Shown here: positions 41,926-53,926 of the stretch, piece by piece
Position numbering within the stretch: the first letter of the stretch is position 1
How the letters are laid out: the number at the start of each line of letters is the position of its first letter
Assembly (NCBI RefSeq): GCF_947507565.1
Contig: NC_089181.1
Coordinates: 1,648,634 to 1,712,633, forward strand
Direction: 5' to 3'
Origin: Oscarella lobularis
Taxonomy: Eukaryota; Porifera; Homoscleromorpha; Homosclerophorida; Oscarellidae
Length of the DNA stretch: 64,000 nt
Made by a program: the position numbers and the translations under genes
Notes under the pieces: model-generated
What the model was told of the DNA's origin: nothing
Seen by the model: only the letters and a program-made list of their open reading frames with translations
Databases searched by the model: none

Positions 41926-43656
41926 ATGGGAAATCGTTTCACCGTCTGCGGTAGCTCGCAGAGTCATCATCTGCACGATTTGCGCGAAGACCTGTTCGGA
42001 CCTCACGCAGAACTGATTGTCTCGGCCGCCAACGGCGGCACGATTCTGACGATGAACGACAGCGTTCCTACCGTCGAAGCGCTGGCCGTCAAAGGTGGCA
42101 AGATTATTCGCATGGGGAAAGAGGAAGACGTCCTTTCGCTGATGGGCATCTTCACGAAGGTGATCAAACTAAAGGACGATGAGACGCTCATGCCCGGTCT
42201 CATCGAGCCGCACACGCACACAAGCATAATGACGGAATTCCTTTCGGGCCGCATGAATGATTTGAGCGCTTTCACGACAGAGAATCCAACGGGAGCATCG
42301 ATCCGGCAAAAGATGAGCAAAACGGTCAAGAAAGCACAGGCGGCATCACAGCCACCCGAATGGATTGTCTTTTCCGGCTGGGATCCCGTTCTCGTTCCTG
42401 ATCTGATTAAGCCGGACTTTCGTTTGAACGCCAAGTGGCTCGACGAGAAGGTGACTGACGAGTTTGCAGTTCTCGTATTGCAGCAGTCGTTGCACTGCTG
42501 CTGGCTCAACACGAAAGGCTTGAAGCTGTGCGGAATGAAGGACAATCCGACAGGCCAGGTAAAAGAACCGGCCGGAATGGAACAGGTCATGAAGCACATT
42601 TCGCAGCCGAGCGGTCTTGAGCTGGTCGGACTACTGTTGAACGCTATGAGAACGTACTCCGAGCGCGGCTTCACGACTGTCACCGATATGGGAACCCTGC
42701 CTCTCGATAAGCTCGTCGTTTCCGCGCTTTCGTTCGTCACTCTCTTGCCCGAGTTTCCAGTTCGCTGGGGCATCTATTACAATGTTTTCTCCAAGTACGT
42801 TCCCTCGATCAATCGAGTCAACGATAAACTGTGGTTTCCCGGCGTGAAATTCTGGGCGGACGGGTCGCCGTACGTCGGCACTATGTGCTGCAGCGAACGC
42901 TATCACAGGACGGCTTTGACAGAAGGGCTCGAATTTGATTTTGGGCATCCGTACGGCGTTCTCGACAATCCCAACACAGCGTTTCTAGTCAAGAAGTTGA
43001 CTCCCTTTAAGGACCGACTGATTGCCGTTCACAGCCACGGCGATAAAGCTGTCGAGCAAGCGCTCAATGTTTATGATCAATTGATCCATGCCCGCAGCGA
43101 CAGCGGCAGCAGTCCTGCCAACGTTGATCATCGTTACAGGCTTGATCATGTGGGACAAATCACAAAAGATCAATTGATTCGCGCTCAGCAGATGGGGGTG
43201 ACAGTAACCTTCTTCACAGATCACGTTTACTACTACGGCGAAGCGCTGGGGCACTCGATAATCGGGCATGAAAGGGCATCACGATTTGCTCCCGCTGGTC
43301 TTGCCAGCAAGTGCGGTCACAGGCATTGGACTCTTCACCAGGATTCACCTTGCAGTCCGCTTCATCCCTTTCTCTGCATGAAGAACGCCATTCTCCGCAA
43401 GACCATGCAGCACGGCGATGTATTGGGCCCTGAATATCGTATCACGATTCAGGAGGCGCTGAAGGCGTACACTATCAATGCTGCCTGGCAACTGAAGAGA
43501 GATGACGAAATTGGGAGTCTTGAAGAGGGTAAGTTGGGGGATTTTGTCTACCTGAGCAATAACCCTCTCAACATGGAGCCGGAAAAGCTGCCGGACATCA
43601 AGGTAATCGCAACGTTTATTGGAGGGCATCGATTTGATCCGAAACCTCTTTCTTGA
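41926..43656 (+). CDS. Amidohydrolase family protein (YtcJ/AepA-like), intronless
   Basis: 576 codons in a single exon. Metal-dependent amidohydrolase features: GLIEPHTHTS (H-x-H metal ligands, residues about 86-95), FSGWDPV, TVTDMGTLPLD, VKFWADGSP, AVHSHGDKAVEQAL, YRLDHVGQIT, LHQDSPCSPLHPFLCM and GSLEEGKLGDFVYLS. This is the amidohydrolase_3 (YtcJ/AepA-type) pattern; substrates are generally unknown hydrolysable amide or imide compounds. The N-terminus MGNRFTVC fits an N-myristoylation consensus with a nearby Cys for palmitoylation, so membrane attachment is possible (inference). No signal peptide. The lack of introns and the mostly bacterial/fungal spread of the family raise the possibility of lateral transfer or retroposition. 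Confidence 0.88.
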   Translation: MGNRFTVCGSSQSHHLHDLREDLFGPHAELIVSAANGGTILTMNDSVPTVEALAVKGGKIIRMGKEEDVLSLMGIFTKVIKLKDDETLMPGLIEPHTHTSIMTEFLSGRMNDLSAFTTENPTGASIRQKMSKTVKKAQAASQPPEWIVFSGWDPVLVPDLIKPDFRLNAKWLDEKVTDEFAVLVLQQSLHCCWLNTKGLKLCGMKDNPTGQVKEPAGMEQVMKHISQPSGLELVGLLLNAMRTYSERGFTTVTDMGTLPLDKLVVSALSFVTLLPEFPVRWGIYYNVFSKYVPSINRVNDKLWFPGVKFWADGSPYVGTMCCSERYHRTALTEGLEFDFGHPYGVLDNPNTAFLVKKLTPFKDRLIAVHSHGDKAVEQALNVYDQLIHARSDSGSSPANVDHRYRLDHVGQITKDQLIRAQQMGVTVTFFTDHVYYYGEALGHSIIGHERASRFAPAGLASKCGHRHWTLHQDSPCSPLHPFLCMKNAILRKTMQHGDVLGPEYRITIQEALKAYTINAAWQLKRDDEIGSLEEGKLGDFVYLSNNPLNMEPEKLPDIKVIATFIGGHRFDPKPLS

Positions 43657-43760
43657 ATGATCATCGTTTCTATGACAAGTACTTCATGTGCATGAGAGCT
43701 CAAACCGCATATTTGTTCAGTAATAGCTGGCTGGCTTCAGTTAGAACTTATAGGAAAGGT

Positions 43761-43785
43761 GGGGGGGGGGGGGGGGGGGGGGGGG
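43761..43785. repeat. 25-nt poly-G run
   Basis: Twenty-five consecutive G residues, preceded by GGAAAGGT, in the 3' flank of the amidohydrolase gene. Such a run can form G-quadruplexes and is prone to length error, so the exact count is uncertain. Confidence 0.9.
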
Positions 43786-43861
43786 ATTGAAGTAGGGAAT
43801 ACGATAGTAGTTACCTGCGCTGCTCTTGGCTGCTGAATCAAAAGTTAGTTAAAGTGTGTTT

Positions 43862-43930
43862 TCTTTCTGTTCTTTTGGTGATGATGCTGTCTCAGTCTGA
43901 GACAGCATCATCACCAAAAGAACAGAAAGA
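43862..43930. repeat. Perfect 69-nt palindrome
   Basis: Arms of 34 nt (43862-43895 and 43897-43930) are exact reverse complements around a single central T at 43896. The arm starts TCTTTCTGTTCTTTTGGTGA. Transcribed, it would form a near loop-free hairpin. Perfect long palindromes are unstable in genomes and usually recent. Confidence 0.9.
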
Positions 43931-43953
43931 CTCTCAGTCTGCCATAGTCTCGC

Positions 43954-44010
43954 GTGGCCAGGCCTTTTTCACGGTTTATCTGGCTCGGAGTGGGAAAAGG
44001 ACCTGGCCAC
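43954..44010. repeat. Imperfect inverted repeat
   Basis: GTGGCCAGGCCTTTTTCAC at the left pairs imperfectly with GTGGGAAAAGGACCTGGCCAC at the right, with a loop of about 17 nt. It follows directly after the perfect palindrome, so two foldback structures are in tandem. Confidence 0.7.
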
Positions 44011-44015
44011 CTGAG

Positions 44016-44130
44016 GCTACGTCTAGCATCAGGTTTTCAAATGGCGAAAACGGTATATTATAGCGTGTGTTGCAAGTTTCCTTTTAGCCACACTGACAGA
44101 CGATCACAAACTATCGCAGGAGTATTCTAA
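44016..44130 (+). pseudogene. Fragment of the cytosolic phospholipase A2 gene
   Basis: Matches 40345-40470 of the phospholipase gene across an exon-intron-exon boundary: CTAGCATCAG, TTTCAAATGGCGAAAACGGT and ATATT, then after a shorter intron GACAGACGATCACAAACTA. The codon at the position of the TAG in the main gene reads TCG here. The piece is a duplicate of only the exon 5 end, the intron and the exon 6 start. Confidence 0.75.
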
Positions 44131-44378
44131 ATTTTTTCTCTAAGTTCATCGACAGATTTGCAACTAAGTGTTGACTGACTGTTGTAAAAGTGGCAGTTAG
44201 AAATAATGGAGCCTTCATTAGACATTATTGAATCTACACTGCGTTCACTTTATGTGAGGCCTAACCGGCCCCAACCATGCAGTTCCCGCGTGGCTTTGAA
44301 TTTTGAATTTGTCTTTTAGACGAATTCCCATCAAGAGACTTTTGCTCGGTTTCCTACTAGCGTGCGCTAAGAAAAGAC

Positions 44379-45269
44379 ATGAACTCTCGCTTTCTCGCTC
44401 AAGCGTTTCGATGGCGTACCAGTTGCACTTTCAGACTCAATACAGTTACAAGTTCTCGCAAACCTTTTCACCTAATGAGGAGACGCTTCGTCACCCGTCC
44501 AAAAGCCGGTAATTCAGTCACAACGCCGACCGAAAACCCGCACGATCACGATCCGACTCGCTGGGAATCCGTTTGGCAGCGAATGCATCACATAGAACAA
44601 TCGCTTCATTTTCGCGGCTATTCTATCCTGCGCGTGATGGCGGGCGTCGTCGCATTCGTCGGACTCATGTTCTACATATTTCGCGATCGCATACGAGAGA
44701 ACGTCGCCGGCGAAGTGGCGACGGTCGCCTCGCGCTCGCTCGAGCACTCGACCGTCGTCAATCGAGCCGAAACGATGAGCAAGGGCATACTCGTCGAGAT
44801 ACTTCAAGATCCCAATGCTAAGGAATTGGCGAGAGATTTTGTTATTGACGTCATCACGAGACCGGAAACGAAAGCGACGGTCGCCAGTCTGCTTGGCGAA
44901 GTTCTTCAAGATCCGGGCATTCGACAGCAATCTTTCGAGTTGGCGCGAGACGTCATTGGGAGATTGACGGAAGATGACGAGACTCGGAAAATTCTTTTGT
45001 CGTATATGAAGAGTCTTATTGAAGACGACGTCACGAAGGGAGCCGTTGCCGAAGTGTTTCGCTCGCTTATGAAAGAGGATTACGTCCAAGAATTTGTAGC
45101 CGAATTCTTTCGCAGCGTAATCGCGTCAGAATCCGTTTCTGAGCAAGCGACAGACTTGGCTCGAAATGTGACGCGTGACGTTGTCGGTGACAAGCAGATT
45201 CAGACCGATACAAGCGAGGCACTGTGGGTAGCAGTAAAATCAGCTTTTGTTCCTCGCTGGTTCGGCTAA
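44379..45269 (+). CDS. Predicted mitochondrial single-pass membrane protein, unknown function
   Basis: 296 codons, apparently one exon. The N-terminus is Arg/Ser-rich without acidic residues (MNSRFLAQAFRWRTSC), as in mitochondrial targeting peptides. A membrane segment lies at about residues 82-101 (RVMAGVVAFVGLMFYIF). The rest is helical with a repeated pattern of about 35-40 residues (EILQDPNAKELARDFV, EVLQDPGIRQQSFELARDVI, SLMKEDYVQEFVAEFF), suggesting a solenoid of helices facing one compartment. I do not recognise the family. It is followed 93 bp later by NVL on the same strand. Confidence in it being a real gene is good because of the long, repeat-structured frame. Confidence 0.7.
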   Translation: MNSRFLAQAFRWRTSCTFRLNTVTSSRKPFHLMRRRFVTRPKAGNSVTTPTENPHDHDPTRWESVWQRMHHIEQSLHFRGYSILRVMAGVVAFVGLMFYIFRDRIRENVAGEVATVASRSLEHSTVVNRAETMSKGILVEILQDPNAKELARDFVIDVITRPETKATVASLLGEVLQDPGIRQQSFELARDVIGRLTEDDETRKILLSYMKSLIEDDVTKGAVAEVFRSLMKEDYVQEFVAEFFRSVIASESVSEQATDLARNVTRDVVGDKQIQTDTSEALWVAVKSAFVPRWFG

Positions 45270-45362
45270 ACGATACTAGAGTACAGTATATTTTTTTACC
45301 CATTGGCGTGACGTCACGCTAATTTCGTCATCCTGTGCACAGAAGCGCGCGCTCTCGTCCTC

Positions 45363-48910
<3,548 letters not shown>

Positions 48911-48962
48911 TTACAACTCCAAATACAATAAATTAGCACGGTGGGAAAGAAGACAAGAAATA

Positions 48963-50171
48963 TCACAATGACATTTTTTCAAGAAGTCTATACGTAAGCG
49001 TGTATACGTAGAAAACGGCGGCGTTGGAAGGAAACGCTCTCACTTGCTGCGGAACCAAACCCTTCCACAGCGACCTCCACCCTTCATTTTTCACACTCGT
49101 TCGAACACAATCAATTATTCCGTTATAAGTTCGAATGGGCCCCTTCTCCTGCGCTTGAAGTCTCGACTTGATGACGTCAAACGGATAGAAGAGCGTCCAC
49201 GACGCCATTCCGGCCAATCCTCCGGACAGGAGAAGCCGCGGCGTCGAAAGAGTTTCAGTCCTCTCTCCGACGGGAGTCAGAGCGTTGCACAAGAAGTGAT
49301 ACGACGAGAAATAGATTGCAAAACCGGGAACGTCTCTCGCCAAGCAAGCGACGAGCCCAACGTACACTCCCCTAACGCCTTTTTGCTGTATCAGTCTCCG
49401 GTACACGTCCATCGGGCCGGAAAATTCCTGAGCGGCGACGAGTTGCGGTCTCGTGCCGATCTTTCCCACCGGCTGCGTTTGCATTTGAAGGAGAACTTTG
49501 GCGAGCTCGATTGGCGAGCTGAGAAACGACTGGATGAATCCGGACGCGCAGCCGGCAACGAAGACGTTCGATAGACGATGGTCGTGACGATCGACTCCCC
49601 TCTCCAAGGTGCGCAATGTCGATATGTATGAACCGAAAGCGATGCTATTGAGAAAGGCAACGCCTAGCAGGGGACTCAAGATTCCCTTGTAGAGAGCAAA
49701 GGCCTATAAAAAGGTATCATTAGTATTGATTTTTTACTGTAGTACTACTAAGGATACACGGCTGTTCTCCTTTCTGAACGGAGCACCAAGAGCGCACGGC
49801 TAAACCCTACCTAATATAATCATAGACCTTTCCTACAAAGTGGTCATTTGTCTAATGCAGCTAATTTCTATTGCGGCTAATTATTATTTTTTTCGCCGTA
49901 TTTTTTTTCTGAAGCTGTACCCCTTCGTGACGGATGATCTTCATCGTGCAGTCTAGAAGACCTCTGTACGTCTTTACGGGACCGTCCATCTGGAGGCGAA
50001 CCTGCGTATACGCTACAAAGACGGTAACAAATTTGCTCGGCACGATTACCTTGACGGTGTCGAAGGGATGGCCAACAACAAGACCGGCCGCGCCTGGAAA
50101 ACAAATGGGCAGATGTGGCATGCAGTGGCCCGCTTACCTCCAGTCCAGCCAGCAATGAAGTCGACCACCAT
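48963..50171 (-). CDS. SLC25 mitochondrial carrier 1 (carnitine/acylcarnitine-carrier-like)
   Basis: Four exons join in phase: 50171-50138, 50093-50050, 50001-49921 and 49703-48963. The three mitochondrial carrier signatures are present: HPFDTVKVRLQ, SPIELAKVLLQMQ and YPFDVIKSRLQAQ. Six membrane helices are expected. Sequence style (GWTGGAAGLVVGHPFDTVKVR at the start; GLVPQQVRAFPSNAAVF at the end) matches the SLC25A20/45/47/48 branch, which transports carnitine, acylcarnitines or related substrates across the inner mitochondrial membrane. It is the most diverged member of the array and the only one on the minus strand. It is divergently arranged with carrier 2, with a shared 149-bp promoter region. 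Confidence 0.88.
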
Positions 50172-50320
50172 GATTATTCGGGATCTTCGCGTGAACCAGG
50201 GCGTGATGCCGGGCGTGATTAGGGGCTCGGGCAGTCAATGATGAGCGTACTGTATCGGTATTTATCTACTGCAACTGAACCGCCAGTTAATCCGGGTATT
50301 TATCAGAGCGACAAGACACG

Positions 50321-51305
50321 ATGGACGAATACATTGGCGGATCCTTTGGAGGCACGCAGATCTTTTCCCGTCGAAATGATCGACGAAAGTCTGTTCTAGG
50401 TATAGCAGGTATCGCTGTCGGGCATCCATTCGACACGGTCAAAGTTCGAATGCAGACGCAGGCGTTCGGCGGTCCGAAGTACCGCGGAACATTCCACTGC
50501 TTCACGTCCATCATCGAACAAGAATCGGAACGTGGTCCAACTTTAAACGGCTCTAGAAAGAGAGAAAAAAAATGAAAAAATGTTTTTCGTATAGATTCGA
50601 GGTCTCTACAAGGGCATGACGTCGCCGCTCGTCGGATTTTCGGCGATGAACGCTGTCGTATTCGGCGTCTACGGCCAAGCGATAAAAGTGACCTCTAACG
50701 ACCACGCCCACCACCACTACCGTAGCATGGCCTTTGCCGGTGCGATTGCCGGTCTCTGTCAGACGCCAGTAGCGTCTGTCGTTGAGCTCGTTAAGACGCG
50801 ACTGCAAGTGCAGGGAAAGGGAGAACGACGCTCGGCTCGTCAATCGGCGCTCACGTTTGCCGGCCCGATCGACTGCCTGAGGAAAATTTATCAGAAAGAG
50901 GGAATCAGACGAGGCGTTTTTCGTGGCTTAGTGGCGACGGTGTTGAGAGATACGTACAGTTTTGCTTCCTACTTTCCTACCTACGAATTCGTTTGTAGAC
51001 TTGCACCGACTGGAGAGTCGTCCCATTGGATTCTTTCTGGTGTGGTGACGCTCGTCGGTGGAGGTCTTGCCGGCTGTGTGGCTTGGCTTGTTAGCTATCC
51101 TTTTGACGTTGTCAAGTCGCGACTTCAGGCGGACGGAGTCGACAAAGTGCGCTATAGTGGACTATTAGATTGCTTTCGAAAAAGTTATCAAGCTGAAGGT
51201 ATTAGCGTTTTTGGTAAGGGGCTCGGTTCGGCGTTAGTTAGGGCTTTTCCGGTGAATGCGGCTACTTTTACGGCAGTAGAAATGTATCGATATTTGCTAA
51301 ATTAG
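50321..51305 (+). CDS. SLC25 mitochondrial carrier 2 (splice donor altered)
   Basis: Exons 50321-50351, 50400-50527 and 50595-51305 reproduce the layout of the other array members. Signatures are HPFDTVKVRMQTQ, ASVVELVKTRLQVQ and YPFDVVKSRLQADG. Intron 1 starts with GC (GGAG|GCACGC), a tolerated donor. Intron 2, by alignment, should start at 50528 but reads GAACGT instead of GT; no nearby GT keeps the frame. Retaining the intron would give a stop after ...SRKREKK. So the gene either uses a very rare GA-AG intron, carries an assembly error, or is inactive. The remaining coding sequence is otherwise intact. Likely substrate class is as for carrier 1. Confidence 0.78.
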
Positions 51306-51391
51306 CTACTTTGATATTATATAGCTACGGCTGATTAGCTAATAGGGTTAGCTTTTTCGCATTTTCATTAGCGTGCGCTAGGCATTCGACG

Positions 51392-52377
51392 ATGGCAGCG
51401 GATTTTCTCGCTGGGTGGTGTGGAGGTGAGTCGTTCGCTACGTTTTTTGCAAAAATCTCAGCAGTAGTGTACATGCAGGCGTCACAGCCGTGATCGTCGG
51501 TCATCCGTTCGACACGGTCAAGATTCGGTTGCAAACGCAGGCGTTCGGAGGTCCGAAATACAACGGGACGTTTCACTGCTTCTCTTCGATTATTCGCCAA
51601 GAGTCGGTATACAGCTGCATGTAGCAAATACTCAAATTGATTAATTAATTAGATTAATAGATTACTGGTCTATACAAAGGTGTGTCGTCTCCTTTCGTTG
51701 GACAGACGTTTCTCAATGCAATCGTTTTTGGGGTCTACGGTCGCATGGTGGCATATCTAACTTCGAGAAGCGAAACGAAGAAGCCGAGGATGAGGCACAT
51801 CCTACTTTCGGGAGCCGTGGCAGGCGTTTGCCAAGCTCCCGTCTGCTCGGTCTTTGATCTCGTCAAGACGCGATTGCAAATTCAAGGAAAGGGAGAAAGG
51901 GCCGCCGTTGCTCGACGAGTCTACTCCGGCCCCATTAACTGTCTCATCAAAATCTATCAGGAAGAGGGGCTGCAAAGGGGGATATGTCGTGGGATGCTTT
52001 CTACGATGCTGAGAGACGTTCCAGGTAGTGCAATCTATTTCGGAGTGTACAGCGGTCTGAGTGGGCTGCTCTTGGGTGGTCACTTTGGAGTGTTGCCTGT
52101 GCTCCTCGCTGCTGGCACAACTGGCTGCATTTCTTGGCTCTGCATTCTTCCTTTCGACGTTGTCAAGTCGCGAATTCAAGCGGACGGCGTCGGTGGAGTG
52201 AGTCGCTATTCAGGAATACTCGACTGCTTTCGGAAAAGTTACGCAGACGAGGGACTGGCTGCATTTACGCGCGGAATGTTTCCAACACTTCTGAGAGCAT
52301 TTCCCACCAACGCAGCCGTTCTTCTTTCTGTTGAAGTCATTCTTAAGCTGACAAACAGCAGGGGAATTCACGGTTGA
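51392..52377 (+). CDS. SLC25 mitochondrial carrier 3
   Basis: Three exons: 51392-51425, 51479-51606 and 51661-52377. The protein starts MAADFLAGWCGGVTAVIVGH and ends LTNSRGIHG, close to 300 residues, the usual carrier length. Signatures are HPFDTVKIRLQTQ, CSVFDLVKTRLQIQ and LPFDVVKSRIQADG. GWCGG...GHPFDTVK places it with carnitine/acylcarnitine-type carriers (SLC25A20/45/48 branch). It is nearly identical, introns included, to carrier 6 at 59171, so one is a recent copy of the other. Confidence 0.9.
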
Positions 52378-52537
52378 GAATTTGAGATGTTCATTGGGTA
52401 ATTGTCACCGCACGATTTTTATTTTCATGTTTTTGAAGGATGCTAGTCACGCAGCAGGTTTCCTGCAGAAATTTCAAAAACAAACTGTGCAGGAGTCTGT
52501 TCTGTGGGCAGGGAATCCTTTAGCGCGCGTTTTACGA

Positions 52538-53631
52538 ATGGGCAACTTCCTTGCCGGATGGTGTGGAGGTACAATTTGGGGTTCGTTGTGCTCTTTGGGC
52601 TCTATAAACTACTGCTTGCAGGCGTTGCTTCCGTCCTCGTCGGTCATCCTTTCGACACTGTGAAGGTGCGCCTGCAAACGCAAGCGTTCGGGGGTCCAAA
52701 GTACAGAGGAACGTTTCATTGCTTCGCTTCGATCGTTCGTCAAGAATCGGTAAGCCATTAGGAGGTCTGCTGTTCGTTGTACTGTCCGTCGGAGCCCCCG
52801 AGATTTGACGCCTCCATCTGCTCACATCAGCCGTAGGAATGACGTCAAATTTAATTATCGTATCATCGGCACCTTTTTATCCGCCTCGCAAACCAAGCCA
52901 ATTACTAGTAGTAAATTGCGCTCCAGATCACTGGTCTCTATAAAGGCGTCTCGTCACCCTTACTTGGATCCATGATTCTCAATTCAATTGTATTTGGCGT
53001 TTACGGTCGAATGATGGCCTATCTAACGTCGACAGGCAACGCGCCCGAGATGGCGCGCGTCTTGTTCTCTGGTGCTATGGCCGGCTTGTGCCAGGCGCCC
53101 GTTGGCTCAGTCATTGACCTGGTCAAGACGCGACTTCAGATGCAAGGAAAAGGAGAAAGACGTGCGACGCAACTATTCTATTCTGGATCCATAGACTGCC
53201 TCGTCAAAGCCTACCAAAAAGACGGATTTCGAAAGGGAGTATGTCGTGGAATGCTTCTTAGGACACTGCGAGACGCCCCGGGATTCGCTGCCTATTTTGG
53301 GGCGTACCGTTCGCTCAGTAGTCTCTTGTCTGGGACAGCAGAAAGCTTTGGGGCTTTGCGGGTTATCGTTGCTGGTGGCTTGGCTGGCTGTACTAGCTGG
53401 CTTGTTGCTTTTCCGATAGACGTTGTCAAGTCGCGAATTCAAGCGGATGGCGTTGATCAAATTCGTTACTCGGGAATTCTTGACTGTTTTCGAAAAAGTT
53501 ATTCAACCGAGGGTTTGGCAGTATTTACGCGTGGACTCCTACCCACAATGTTGAGAGCTTTTCCCACTAATGCAGCTGTCTTGCTTGTTGTTGAACTTGT
53601 CCTTCGCCTAGCTCACTCACACCAAGTCTGA
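52538..53631 (+). CDS. SLC25 mitochondrial carrier 4
   Basis: Three exons: 52538-52568, 52622-52749 and 52927-53631. The protein starts MGNFLAGWCGGVASVLVGH. Signatures are HPFDTVKVRLQTQ, GSVIDLVKTRLQMQ and FPIDVVKSRIQADG; in the third, Ile replaces the usual aromatic/Phe. It follows carrier 3 with the same intron positions, so the two arose by tandem duplication. A broken copy lies at 60360-61207. Confidence 0.9.
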
Positions 53632-53926
53632 AATGATGTAGTTCACTGCTATCCTGGATTATAACTATGCAGTGTAAAGCGGGCGCGAACGCTTTCCCAC
53701 GTTATCTGCCTCTATAAAACTAAAAAGATGCCGTTTCTCGCGGCGAATTCAGGTATCGTAAGATATTAGATTTGTGCACGCAAATACTAACACTAACAGT
53801 GACATTTAGCTACCGTCAAGGCTTCCCAGTTTTACATACATCTGCCAAAGAGAACGAATACTACAGTACGCTAAAAAACTTGCCACGCGACGACAAAAGT
53901 AGCTACAGAGGGAAGACATACAGCGG

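Larger units (their letters stand above)
43657..44378. other. Intergenic region with homopolymer, foldbacks and relic
   Basis: No gene. It contains a 25-nt G run (43761-43785), a 69-nt perfect palindrome (43862-43930), an imperfect inverted repeat (43954-44010) and a degenerate piece of the phospholipase gene (44016-44130), each listed separately. From 44131 to 44378 nothing further was recognised. Confidence 0.6.

Noticed and set aside
43854..44063. A 69-codon frame across the palindrome
   Set aside because: It spans a palindrome and a gene scrap and has no plausible protein features.
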